Positions 1-11,741 of a stretch of 64,000 nucleotides of DNA are shown here, one piece after another (position 1 is the first letter of the stretch; the number at the start of each line of letters is the position of its first letter). The stretch is taken from contig NC_081406.1 in the NCBI RefSeq assembly GCF_030272615.1, forward strand, positions 230,696,896-230,760,895. The letters run 5' to 3'. The notes beneath the pieces are model-generated. The model ran no database searches. It saw nothing but the letters and a program-made list of their open reading frames with translations, and was not told the DNA's origin. Origin of the DNA: Cryptomeria japonica. Its lineage: Eukaryota > Streptophyta > Pinopsida > Cupressales > Cupressaceae. Both the position numbers and the translations under genes were made by a program.

Positions 1-775
1 TATACTTAATGGCACCTCTGGGTAACTACTTGGCCAACAATTCTTCAAGCTCAATCAGACTATCTTCATCATCTACCTCTCTGTTGGATCTAGACTCATG
101 ACTGTAACTCACTTCTCTTCTCTTCCTTACCGGTGTGGTTGAGACTGAGGCTCTAAATGCAGATTCTAATCTCTGAAAACTTCCATCAAAACCATTTAAT
201 TCAAATGTAGTTAATTTACCAATGATAGAGTCAAGAGTTACCTGTGTCTTATCAATAGATTTGAGTTCCTAAATGGCTGCAACTCAGATAACATAGACTG
301 GTAGAAGGGTTCTCAACACCTTGCTAACCATAGTGGTATCCTCCACTGTACCTCTAACACTTTTGATTTCTCTGACTATCTCCTTGATCCTCTGACCATA
401 TTGTTGAATGTTTTATCCTTCAGCCATCTGCATATCATTAAATTTTCCCCTCAGACTCTATTCTTTTGAAATCTCAACATGCTCATCACCGCTATAGATA
501 TCTTCCAATTTCTTCTAAACTTCATATGCAGTCTCCAATCCATGAACATCAACATATTTTATATCAGACAAGAAACTGTTGATGGCCTCCAATGCTTGAT
601 TGTTCTCTTGTTGCTTCTTCTTTTGATCATCTGTCAGAATCTCAGTAGGCAAGTTATATTTAGTAACAACATGTTCCCAATATTGACTTCCTAAGATCTG
701 GATATAGATCTTCATCCTATCACTCCAAATTTTGTAGTTTTCCCTATTGAACTTCATATGTTCTTTCTTCATCAT
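1..775 (-). pseudogene. Copia gag, decayed, continues off the left edge
   Basis: Read on the minus strand from the ATG at 775, the frame begins with a Copia-type Gag (UBN2/DUF4219-like) start: a KFNRENYKIWSDRMKIYI segment, then a QALEAINSFLSDI-like helix and further down the RIKEIVREI and LRTLLPVY blocks usual for Copia Gag. One frame stays open to the left edge apart from six in-frame stops (four TAG, one TAA, one TGA), the first just left of 515. Near the edge a helix ending ELEELLAK matches the segment just before the zinc knuckle in the Gag at 63130-64000. The primer site and LTR lie immediately upstream (832-2266), so this is the 5' end of a Copia element transcribed leftwards. Gag would package element RNA in cytoplasmic particles; this copy cannot encode an intact protein. 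Family assignment is confident; clade is not. Confidence 0.85.
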
Positions 776-831
776 GTTCTCCTAAATATTTTCCTCAAGC
801 TATTAGGCTTAAACTCAAGAGGACCTGGATA

Positions 832-845
832 GCTCTAATACGAAT
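832..845 (-). promoter_or_regulatory. Primer-binding site (tRNA-iMet type) of the left Copia element
   Basis: The minus strand reads CGTATTAGAGC next to the LTR, two or three changes from the TGGTATCAGAGC primer site seen intact at 44148 and 63075. It would pair with the 3' end of initiator tRNA-Met to start reverse transcription. The leader that follows (to ~800) also matches the leaders at 44165 and 63105. Confidence 0.8.
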
Positions 846-2266
846 TGATAATATGATAAAACTATAAGGATCCGGTCAACTACTGAGAGGAGGGGGTAAA
901 TCAGTAGATAGAAAATAAAATAAACTTTCACCAAACAAACTTTCAACTCAGAATCCAATCACTAAACTAACTAATTTAGTCATTGTATCAATAACTACAA
1001 CTGCACTGTCAAACTTTACCGGTTGACCAAAACATCAATGATACAATGCAACAGATTTGAAACTCAAATATCATTTAACCAAAACATTAAACCACTTCAC
1101 TAATATCATTAATAGCACATTTCAGATCATTTCCAGTCATATAAACATATCTAAGTGGATTTACAAGTCATTTTTATCAACCATATAAAAACACATCTAC
1201 AAAATCATTCACCACTTGACACAATCATTTTTCATGTGGAAACCCAAATGGGAAAAACCACTATAGGGATGAATACCCACAAGTATTTTGAACTCTTTTG
1301 AAGTTTGCCCTATTAAGAGCCAAGCCTTGTTAGAAGCTTATGCAATAATGTCCTGTTAAGAATAGATCCGGTTAAGGACCACCCCATTAAGGGATTGACT
1401 ACAATACCCTATTAAAGGTAATACCCTGTTAGAGGTAACCTCGATGGAGGATTTCAAATCCAAGCTAATGGATCACCTAGTTAGAGGATTTCAACAACAA
1501 GCCTGTTAAATCTTACTTGGTTAAGGGATTTAACTGTTGTAATGGTTAGAGAACAATAGGTTCTTTGTTGATCTAGAAATAGCACTTCATTTCTTAATTA
1601 GATCCTTTTCTGCTCCTATCTGCCTTCACAACATTCTGCAGACACACCTTCTGGTTCGAAAACAATCACACACACACACACTTAACCAAATTTTCCAACA
1701 CAATATTGAAACAAATCATCGACCTTATAATAAAATACAATAGGTCGGTAACACAACACAAAACCTAAAAATCTCATACAGATTACAAACATATCAGTTC
1801 AATCTTGACCGTTAGATTAAATATCAATCAACTATACTTTTTTAAAGTCAACTTAAACCACTCTTGGATCATCGCACATTGGATCTTGTATCTCATCATA
1901 CATTTTTCACTTCATGCTATGCATTTGATCATTCCCAAGATAAATGGTTATCTCTATGCACCAAATCCACTTTGAAACTCATCACGTGAAACATGCTTAC
2001 GTGGCATCTTCATATCCGATCATCATTCGGTCATAGATCATCACAACCGATTCTCCAAACTCCATCGGTTAGGGTTCTTCTTATCAAATGGTTAGGGTTA
2101 TCAGTTGATCTCTCTTCTTTAATAATAAAACTGGTTGTCTACACTGCTTTACTACCGGTTTCTTTACTGCATCATTACCAGTTGCATTACAATTTCATTA
2201 CCGGTTACTATTGACATCAATGACAACACTATACTTCATCAATGCAATCTTCATGCAATGCCAACA
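846..2266 (-). repeat. 5' LTR of the left Copia element (~1,420 bp)
   Basis: The minus-strand LTR starts TGTTGGCATTGC at 2266 and ends TATCA at 846, directly before the primer site. It carries three boxes shared with other LTRs here: a U3 box TTGTCATTGATGTCAA near 2210-2225, a purine/pyrimidine box with GAGAGGAGGGGG near 880, and a box at about 1229-1293 that reads in plus orientation as a CATGTGGAAACCC half followed by GGGAAAAACC and ATACCCACAAG. The partner LTR would lie left of the window, so the target duplication cannot be checked. Confidence 0.8.
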
Positions 2267-4404
2267 TTACAAAGATCTAGAAATATTGTTATACACAAAT
2301 TTCTTATGTGTTTCCAGAAACTCCTACAAGCCTCATGGAATCTATTTTTCTAATACTAATTGATCTGTAAATTTCTACAAGATTACACTTGTGTAAATTA
2401 TTAGTCAAATTTACTTTTCACCTATACTACACTACTTGAATTTTCATTGAAATGATATTGAAATTTCTCTGAATTAGAGTTAGAGTGTGCATGCAAAGTG
2501 GAAGGATGACATATACTTCACAAACAAGCATCAATATAAGCAAATTTCACACACCATAGAGAGACATAGATTTATGATAGAAACCTCAAGGTGATGAAAA
2601 CTAGTTGGAAGTGGCAAATGCACATCTTTTGAGCTTCCTCAAAAAATTAAAACTATTATAAGTGTGAAGAAATCACTCCATACATTTACTATCTGACTAG
2701 TGCTCTCTGGCATTGAGTACTTTCAACCCATTTAGCTGTGTACTCTGCCTATAATTTTCTTGTTATCTAAGTTGCACTCTCAGTTTCTTTTGTATTATGA
2801 TTCGCAACTAGAATATTTGAATTTTTTCAAGCCTCCCTTTGATGATACATTCACTATGGAATGCATTTGATCATCCAATCTGATCTCTTCATGTCTTTAA
2901 ATAGTTGCTAGAGAATCTCCCTTCCACGTTGGAAGGTTCCAAAATGGAAATGTGAAGAGAAAACAATGAATTGTTTATTTCAACATCTCACATGTTGAAT
3001 TTTGCCAAAAATCCCCTTTTGTGAGATCAATGGTTGTGAAACTACCTTGACAGTTTAAAAAAAAAACCCACTAGGGACTAATGGTTTCAAAATTGCCCTT
3101 TTTGTGAGATTGGTGGTTGCGAAACTGCCTTGACAGTTTTGGAAAACCCCCCCAGCGTCTCATGTTTTCAAAACTATCTCTTAAAAATTTTGCAGTTTTG
3201 AAATCATCCCTTAGAGGAATCAGTAGTTTTGAAACTACCCCTTGATGGAACTGGTAGTTTCATAACTGTCTCTTGATGGAAATGGCATTTAGTTTCTCTT
3301 GGGTTTTTCTATGGCCGCAACTTCAAAAGTAATTCCTCCCATTATTGTACTATCATTTCCCTAATCATTATGGATCACACAACCCTACCTTCAATGGAGA
3401 TTTCACTCCCAGCAGGTTTCCATGGGATAAACGTGTCTCCATGGTGATGCATATACTATAATTTTGTTTGCCATGTTTCTTCATTATTTTTTTTCAGCAG
3501 TGTAGATGATAATATAACTCTTATGTTAATACAAATTTCACACTATTGGGATCCATTTTGAGGAGATGTTCATTGGTATAACCGAGCCATTAATGGATCA
3601 ATAGATCTATAATCTGTGATTACTTTAGACTTACCTAGTTTAGTAGTGAACTTTAAGTTACTCTTATTGATATAGTTTTTGTCTATGTAAAATGATTTCA
3701 TAAATCGCATAAACAAATGTATAATATAAATGTTTTAAGCAAAACATGGTAGGTAGTATGTCATCACATTCCATGAGTGAGAGTTAGAGGGAATAAATAT
3801 TAAAATATTTTAAAAAATACAACCTACTTCTAATGAGTGATAGTCATATTTAATGAATGATTAATTTAGAAAGTTTGGATATGAATACCTCCGTATACCT
3901 CTATAATCAGTAGTGTCGGAAAACTATTATGTAAAAAAATATTTTAAATTGCTAAATTCTTTTTGTTAGGTGTCATTTGGTTTGGATGTCACAATTTAGG
4001 GGTGCCCTTTCCATAAATTCACCCAAGGCTTGAATCTAGCCTTATTTGTTGATGTATTGCACAACAAGAAGTGGATGCAGTAATTCCTTAATTCAACATT
4101 TGTAAGATTTTAAGCATGTAACATGTCTCTTAGGGATTTGTACATGGGTCTCCACTATGAAAGCCCAATAATTTCTTCCATGAGTTCATCCCATAAATAA
4201 AACAACTCTTTTATACCTACTCACAAATTTTCAACTGGTTGAAATAATACAAAGAACATTGAACTTACTTTAAATAGGGATACTTTCACAAATACAAACA
4301 AACAATGCCCAGACTTCTTAACACCTTGACTAACTCAAAACTATATGACCTTTAAATGGTCCATATTAATTTTCACTTGCATTGACATGGATATATATTG
4401 GCAG
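2267..4404. other. No gene seen; degenerate short tandem repeat at ~3000-3300
   Basis: AT-rich sequence with no reading frame that resembles a protein family. Between about 3000 and 3300 an imperfect ~40-50-bp unit containing GTTTTGAAACTACCCCTTGA recurs at least five times with strong drift, with an A-run and a C-run inside. The rest looks like unassigned old repeat. Confidence 0.5.
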
Positions 4405-5643
4405 GAGAGGAATAAAAGATTGTTTTACAAGCTCTTAGTTGACCATGTTGAAGAATTGCTTCCTATAGTCTACACACCCACTTTTGGTGAAGCTTGCCAA
4501 AAATTCGGTACTATTTTTCAGGCGTCCATAGGGTCTTGACATAAACTTGAAAGAAAAGTATGTATATCTATGCCATCCTCAATTTCTTTTCTTAGTATTG
4601 GGATCATGTAGTTTCATTTATTACTAACTAGGATCATGTAGCTATATGGTATGTGCATTCAATCCATATCTGAAACTTTCTTTTCAATTTTTGGTCAACT
4701 CTTGTTTTTATACAGCTATTACTAGGATATTTTTTGTTTGAGGAACACTTCTAAGGATTGTCTAAGTTGGAGTGCCTAATTTATCATCATCTATCATTTT
4801 GTGGGTAGTAAATAGTAGAGCGCTATCAGCAACTTTGTGGGCACATACATGTTCCTTCATTGAATCATATGTTGTCTTTCATAATAAATATATGACATGT
4901 CTATTACAAAGTTGGATAATATTTTCTGGTTTCTTGTTCACATATGAAAGGTATTGTAGAGCTTATTGCACTAGAAATAGCCAAAGAGGTATTGCAGGAT
5001 AGCTACTTTTAATAAATTTTCTTTCTATGCCATTTCATTATCACACTGGTGGTTGAGTAACCATTTTCTATTGTATCTACATGTTTAACACATAAGTGCT
5101 TCTTTTCGGGATAAAATCTCATTGAATAAAGCTCACAAGAGGATATGACTGGTGGACTATAAGGTCTCTCCCAGTCTATCCACATACCCTCCTTCCAAAT
5201 GCCTTGGGATGCATGCTCACAAAAAATTAAATTATCCACGATCTTAATTAGTTTACTGCACAAGTTCTTTAGATATCTTATTAAATTATCAAATTGAAGG
5301 AATCAATTAGTTTGTCTTCTTTTGTTGAAATTGTTAAATATCTGTCAACATAAAACAATTATTAGAAGTGAAATGTTGATTTTACCATTTACACTATCTT
5401 ATTGGCATTACAACTTGTAAGTCTTTTTTAATTATATATAAATCCTATGCATGGAACCTTTTGGATTATGCTTAGTATAAATGACATAAACCTTGACTTT
5501 TTATTGTGCTATAGCTCAGGCTTTAGCTCAACAGGTTACTAAAGATCATCTAGAGAAGGGTCTCATTTATCCACCATTTCGAAATATCAAAAAAATTTCA
5601 ACTCACATAGTTGAAAAAGTTGTTGCAAAGTCTTATGGACTAG
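4405..5643 (+). pseudogene. NADP-dependent malic enzyme exon relics
   Basis: Three separated blocks match consecutive regions of plant NADP-malic enzyme (oxidative decarboxylation of malate to pyruvate). Block 1 (4405-4557) begins right after a CAG acceptor and encodes [20 protein letters not shown] and [14 protein letters not shown], the well-known N-terminal region; it then has a one-base shift, a CAG-to-TAG stop where the family has RRPQGL, and ends at a GTATGT donor. Block 2 (~4928-4988) encodes GIVELIALEIAKE, matching the region after the nucleotide-binding glycine motif, and ends at a GT donor. Block 3 (5515-5643) follows a TATAG acceptor, encodes a [20 protein letters not shown] stretch typical of the C-terminal part and ends at GTAAG. 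The exons expected between the blocks are missing. Intron-like spacing shows a genomic copy, not a retrocopy. No promoter is apparent. Confidence 0.8.
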
Positions 5644-5966
5644 GTAAGCCCTAAACTTATTAAGTTGGAGCTAAGAGTTAAACTAGTGATAATGGACATC
5701 TTGAATGTGGATATGAAAGTAAAATGCATTGATAGCAATTGAAAGGAAAAGAAAATAACAGTTGCTAGAAAGCTTTATGTTATGACCATGTTTTATCCTA
5801 AATTTCATGTTTTAGGATGTAGTTTATAAATTGCATAGTGCTTTATAAATTAATTATTAATGTTGTCATGCTTCAACATTGGATGTTTCTGGTACAAGAC
5901 TAGATATTGATATTGTGGGGTAACATTTTTCATAGGCTTGCTATGCCAGGTTGTCCTTGAAAATGT

Positions 5967-6218
5967 TTGGAAAATGAAGTGTTTCCTAGACATTTCGAAT
6001 TGATTGAGGCTGAGAATGAAAGGGTGAAGGGGATGGTTACTGAGTTGCAAAGGAGATGCACTGAACTAAGTAAGAAGATCATGGAGTTGAGCAATAAGAA
6101 AGTGGACTTGGAATTGGAATTGCGTAGACAACAGATGATCGAGAAACATGAAGTAGGGCATGAGGAACACCAAAAAAAATTAATTGACCAATTTAATGGC
6201 ATTTATGAAGCTTTGTAA
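5967..6218 (+). CDS. Small coiled-coil reading frame, unknown
   Basis: An 83-codon frame from ATG at 5967 to TAA. Nearly the whole product is charged heptad-like helix (for example FELIEAENERVKGMVTELQ followed by MELSNKKVDLELELRRQQ). There is no signal peptide or membrane segment. The frame is open upstream for only a short way and a splice-like TTGCTATGCCAG precedes it, so it may be a single exon of a lost gene or an element leader fragment. It lies about 320 bases beyond the malic enzyme relic but is not part of that family. I do not recognise it; the composition makes similarity searches prone to false coiled-coil hits. Confidence 0.35.
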   Translation: MENEVFPRHFELIEAENERVKGMVTELQRRCTELSKKIMELSNKKVDLELELRRQQMIEKHEVGHEEHQKKLIDQFNGIYEAL

Positions 6219-7410
6219 AAGTATATTGATGACTTTTGTTGAATAAAACCTTAGTAATGATGCAGATTGTTTCCAATAAGACATATTGAATAGTTATTGA
6301 ATTGTTATTTTCAATAAAATAGATTGAATGATTATTGAATTGTTATTTTCAATAAAACAAATTGAGTTCATTTAAATAGGTTGAATGGTTCTTTCAACAA
6401 TTTCCATGGATGATGAATGGTTATACATGGCTTATTCAATAGGTTTCATATGAACTGTAATAACATGACTTTTTTATGTGATCTCTATATATTTAACTAC
6501 AATGGATTAGAAGAATATATCTTATGTTCTTCAATGTGGATAATAAATTAATAGCAGTTGGTAAAAGTTATATCATAGTTTCTTTCAATTTTACTAATGG
6601 TTTGTACTTATTGTAATGATATAAACTAATTTATATTTATGTTTAATGGGAAAATGAAAATGAAACCATGTGCTCTAATGAGATATTTGTAGGTCATTAT
6701 TTGCAAATATTCATAAAGGTTTATTTCTAAGCAAAAGTCATTCCTAGGTTCTTTAATTATGAATATTTTGACAAGTAAGGATATTGTAAAACCTTCCACT
6801 TAGGACTAACCTTGTTTCATTTCAAAAAATAGTTAACTTAGTTTGTGAACTCGGATTTGAAAGTAAAACTATAGTATGCAGTTCTTTTCTATCTATATTT
6901 ATTTCTACTCTAACAAAGGCCCCCTTCGAGCTACATAGCTTGAATGAAGAAATTAATAATAAAGATTTTATGCTCAATTTCTATTTACCCATAACAATGA
7001 CAGGTTATTCTCTACAAAGTAGTGTAGCACAACATGTTATCATACACACAGTAATATAATACAACTCATTATCCCGTGGTATGTAATATAACATAGCGTG
7101 TTAACCCGTACTAATATACTCGCACAAAATTTAATAAATATACTCGGATAATAAGGTCGGATGCCACATTTATTAATTCTTCTTTTTGTTGCTCATAGAG
7201 AGTCATGCTTCTACATAATACATTGTTTTATTATACGCATTGTCTAACATATCGAAGACTTACCATACAAACTATCAATTACATAATAGTTTATTATGTA
7301 TAACATATATAGCACAACGTGTTATCATGTATAATGTAATATAGCATTGACCAAAGGGAGTTATGAAATGGTTGTGGCTAAATTGGCTCCAAAAAGTCAC
7401 GAAAAGTCAA
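6219..7410. other. No gene seen; AT-rich, short dispersed repeats
   Basis: Contains several near-copies of AATAAAATAGATTGAATG-like words (6270-6400) and, at 7020-7345, two related stretches built on TAGCACAACRTGTTATCAT and ATGTAATATARCA. No coding similarity. Confidence 0.45.
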
Positions 7411-9793
7411 TAACACGAAGGTTAGTCAAAAGTCATGCTCGACAGAACTGGTTGTGTCTTTCATTTTTTGGAAAAGTCAATAACACGAAATTGCTATTGA
7501 CCAGTTATGCACTTTCATAGTTTCAGCACGTTAGTTGCAATCACCATTTCACGAGTCAACATATGCTATTGACCAGTGCAGCCGCGAAACTACGAAAGCG
7601 CATAATGCACCATGTTAGTCGTAATCATTGTTTCACAATTCAATAGATGCTATTGACCAGTGCAGCAGTGAAACTGTGAATGCACATAATACACCTTGTT
7701 AGTCGCAATATTTGTTTTACAATACAAGAGACTGTGTTGAACAGGGAAGCCCCAAAACTATGAAAGTGCATAACAAACCATGTTAGTCGCAATCACTGTT
7801 TCATGATTCAACAGATGCCATTGACTAGTGCAGCCACGAAACTCAGAATGCACATAAAACACTATGTTATTCGCATTACAAGAGACTATTGAACAGGGCA
7901 GCCCCAAAACTGTGAAAGTGCATAACACACCGTGTTAGTCACAATCGTCGTTTCCTGGGTCAACAGATGGTATTGACCAGTGCAACCATGAAAATGCTAT
8001 TGACCAATTATGCACTTTTGTAGTTTCAGCGTGTTAGTCACAATTGTCATTTTGTAAGTCAATAGATGCTATTGACCAGTGGAACCGCAAAAATGTGAAA
8101 GCGTAGAACACACTGTGTTAGTCGTAATCATTGTTTCACGATTCAACAGATGCTATTGACCAGTGCAGCTACAAAACTATGAATGCACATAACACACCGT
8201 GTTAGTCGCAATTTTTGTTTCATGGTACCAGAGACTATGTTGAACAAGGCAACCCTGAAACTGTGAAAGAGCATAACACACCGTGTTAGTTGCAATCATC
8301 ATTTCACGATTCAACAGATGTTATTGACTAGTGTAGCCGCAAAATTGTGAACACGCATAACACATTGTGTTAGTTGCAATCATTGTTTCATGGTACAAGA
8401 GACTGTTGAACAAGGCAACCTTGAAACTGTGAAAGCGCATAACACACCGTGTTAGTTGCAATCGCCATTTTGTGGGTCAACACATGGTATTGACCAATGT
8501 AGCCATGAAACTGTTATTGACCAATTATGCACTTTCGCAGTTTTGGCGTGTTAGTCATAATCCCCATTTTGTGAGTCAACAGATGCTATTGACCAGTGCA
8601 ACCGTGAAATTGCGAAAGCACATAACACATTGTGTTAGTTACAATCGTCATTTCACGATTCAACAGATGCTATTGACCAATGCAGCCATGAAACTGTGAA
8701 TGCGCATAACACAATGTGTTAGTCGCAATCGTTGTTTTGCGGTACAAGAGATTGTGTTGAACAGGGCAACCCCAAAACTATGAAAGCGCATAACACAACG
8801 TGAGTCACAATCATCATTTTGCTATTCAACATATGCTATTGACCAATGTAGCAACAAAACTACGAACACGCATAACACACCATGTTAGTTGAATCATTGT
8901 TTCATGGTACAATAGACCATTGAATAGGGCAGCCCCGAAACTACGAAAGCGCATAACATATTGTGTTATTCGCAATCGTCATTTCGTGGGTCGATAGACG
9001 GTATTGACTAGTGCTACTGCAAAACTGCTATTGACCAGTTATGTGCTTTTGCAGTTTCAGTGTGTTAGTCACAATCGTCGTTTTGTGAGTCAATAGATGC
9101 TATTGACCAGTGCAGCTATGAAACTGAGAAAGTGCATAACACATCGTGTTAGTTGAAATCACCATTTCATGAGTCAACAGATGCTATTGAATAGTGCAGT
9201 CGTAAAACTATGAAAATGCACAACACACCATGTTAGTTGCTATCATCGTTTCACAATTCAACAAATGCTATTGACCAGTGCAATTGTTAAACTGTGAATG
9301 CGCATAACACATTCTGTTAGTCTCAATTGCTATTTCGTGGTACAAGTGACTGTGTTGAATAGGACAGCCTCAAAATTGCGAAAGCACATAATACACCATG
9401 TTAGTCACAATCGCCATTTTGCAGGTCAACGGATGGTATTGACCAGTGAAGCCACGAAACAATGAAGGCACATAATACAACATGTTAGTCGCAATTGTTA
9501 TTTCACGGTACAAGATAATGTATTGAATAGGGCAGCTCTGAAATTGTGAAACTACATAACATGTCATGTTAGTTGCAATCGTTGTTTTGCAGGTCAACAA
9601 ATTGTCTTCAAAAAGTGGTTATAAAACTCATGTTGTTGATTTTTCTGAAAAACCAAAGTTGTAGCTTGTTCTGCTAATTGTGCGAAACAACGATAAGCGC
9701 ATAACACGAAGGTTAGTCAAAAATTACAGATCTTGGTCATGCTCAATAGAACTAGTTGCATCTTTCATCTTTCAGAAAATTTAATAACACGAA
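7411..9793 (+). repeat. 84-bp satellite array with a six-monomer higher-order repeat
   Basis: The word GTTAGT (or a one-base variant) recurs at 7530, 7614, 7698, 7782, 7866, 7934, 8033, 8117, 8201, 8285, 8369, 8451, 8550, 8634, 8718 and on to 9568, mostly exactly 84 bases apart. Intervals of 99 bases recur at 7934-8033, 8451-8550 and about 8964-9064, giving a higher-order period of about 503-517 bases. Monomers alternate between a TCAACAGATGCTATTGACCA type and a GGTACAAGAGACTGTGTTGA type. The long monomer carries TTATGCACTTTCGCAGTTTC, the reverse complement of the usual monomer end GAAACTGCGAAAGTGCATAA, so it holds a local inversion. A direct repeat with TAACACGAAGGTTAGTCAAA flanks the array (7411-7489 and 9702-9793). 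Reading frames in the array are by-products. Confidence 0.92.
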
Positions 9794-10802
9794 GGTTATT
9801 GAGCCGTTTTGGAGTCAGTTTAGTCGCATCCCTACGAAACTGCAAAAGCGCATAAGACAAAAATATTGTTCTTGGATATATTTTAATACAATCAATGAAA
9901 AAATAATAATACAAATAAGAAAAAAATATAAAGACATTGCACATAATGAAGAGCAAAGTAATTAATGTTAACATAAAAATATGTAAGAATCTCAAGGAGC
10001 ATACATCAAAGAAAAACATGAAAAAGAGGAGGAAGAAGAAAAAATAGGAAAATATTATTTTCAATCGTGAGGCAACATAACAAGTGGTAATGTTGAAGAT
10101 TGAATTGGGCTCATGCTCTCACAACACTTGGGAGCTGGAAAACATGTTTAATGGTGGAAGTTGTTCCTTTTTGTTATAGTTTTATTTTTTGGATCGGTTG
10201 GATCCCTTTTAAGTTTAAGACTCTTGCTACTTTCTGCAGTTATTATACTATGAACAATATGTTGTGTATCTACTGTTTAAGGGGCTATTTGGATGAGATT
10301 GGTTTCAATCTTGGGTTATCCAATAGCTATAGGTGGTTTTTGTTTTTGATGTTTAAGGTAGGGATTCGCTGACTGTTGTTTGTATGTTGTGTGTCTGCTG
10401 GTTTAGCTCTCTTTTGAGGCTTGTTGTTCTTCCGAGTCAGCCCCCTGTTTTGGCTGCTTTATTATCAAAAACAAATGGTAATGCTCAAAAAATAAGGTCA
10501 TTCAAATATGATAATGCTCAGAAAATAAGGTCATTCAAATATGGTTTGAATATGATTTTCCCTACCATATGATTTTATATACGTGTTATGCGCAGTTAAC
10601 CGTGTGACGCAGTCAATAACGCATCATTCACCACACGGTCAACTTACATCAGGGTAACCATCCTCCGACATCTCCACGTAATCAGTAGTTGTGGGGCTAG
10701 ACCTCCACGACATCCTACCAAGTTGCCACAAGTGGACATGCGTATGCATGTTGTCAGTATGGTTCTAACATTTTGGAGATAGAATAGCTATCTCATTGAC
10801 GA
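9794..10802. other. No gene seen; possible retroelement tail with a 33-bp tandem duplication
   Basis: A 33-base unit containing AATAAGGTCATTCAAATATG is duplicated in tandem at 10479-10511 and 10512-10543. The preceding 300 bases (T-rich, GGCTTGTTGTTCTTCCG, TTTTGGCTGCTTTATTATC) look like the tail of a plant L1-type LINE, but no reverse transcriptase is present to confirm that. The open frame at 10100-10372 has no recognisable domain. Confidence 0.3.
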
Positions 10803-11198
10803 TGGGCCCCAAGGAAAAATGAATATTAAAATTGAAAAGTTCTTTCCGCAGACCCACAAATGGAATTTGGGGAAATAAAAGTCCATTGCAGAATGGGGTC
10901 ATGTGAAATAATAAAATATTCTCTTAAACCTTCCTTCTCCACGAGTCTGTAGGTTGCAAAAGACTAGACAAAAAGGTAATTCCAGAGTTGCAGAGTGTGG
11001 TTTAAGTGCCAATAAAAAAGTTAAGGCAAGTTAAAACAATGATGCTAGAGTTTGTGTTTTAGGGCATGAGTGAGTTAGGGTTGCAACTTCGCTCCATCCA
11101 TTTTTAGTGGTTTTGAATCTAGCTTCTATAATGATGGTTGAATTAGCATGGGTTAAATGAGGGCAATGGAAGGGATTACTATGAGCAATGTGGACGCT
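10803..11198 (+). repeat. Direct-repeat block A (partner at 19137-19505)
   Basis: This block aligns with 19137-19505 at roughly 80-85% identity by eye, starting at TGGGCCCCAAGGAAAAATGA and ending at GGGATTACTATGAGCAATGT. It ends in an ATG whose first codons (MEGITMSNV) are shared with block B (MEGITMRNV). After that the two copies become unrelated. Block A has about 30 extra bases near 11095-11125. Confidence 0.8.
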
Positions 11199-11741
11199 AT
11201 CAATTTTACAGAATTGATGGACATGAGTTTGGATTTACCATAGGTGGCAGTGAATGTTATGAAGGCCATTATGTCTTTACAATGTTTCAGATGAGGCAAT
11301 GATTTATGTCATATGGAGATCAAAATGTATGGAACCTGTAATATGTGATTCAAAGGCAACACTGCGATGCGGCAGACTCTGGTCATGAACATGTTTTTAA
11401 CAATACAAAATGAGAGATTTAGGGCATTGTGCAGTGATTTTGTTACCTTTGAAATGTGTGGTTGAGAATAATGTATATGTTTAATTATTTGGCATAGCTT
11501 TGAAGGCGATTCACTTCTTGTTGGTCATCACTTCTTACCAGCACTCTTTGCTTGTATGATGGATTCTTTGGAGATTGATTGGCTCTGTATCCTTGGTGTG
11601 GGAAGAAGAATGGTGTTCCATGTATTGTTTTTTTTCTTATATTGATGGTCGATTTGAGTTGATTCCATTGATAAAGGCATGGCTAGGGTAGACTTTGGCA
11701 TGAGGAACTATTACAACTTGTTTTATTTTTGATGTGGCCTC

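Noticed and set aside
8472-9600. Frames in the 84-bp satellite (8472-8699 plus, 9370-9600 minus)
   Set aside because: 84 is a multiple of three, so drifted monomers stay open by chance; lengths and phases differ between units.
7490-9600. CRISPR-like repeat spacing in the satellite
   Set aside because: The whole 84-base unit is repeated; there are no unique spacers, and the context is plant nuclear DNA.
10100-10545. 3' end of an L1-type LINE
   Set aside because: Tail-like composition only; no reverse transcriptase, poly-A end or target duplication seen. Kept as a remark in the region entry.
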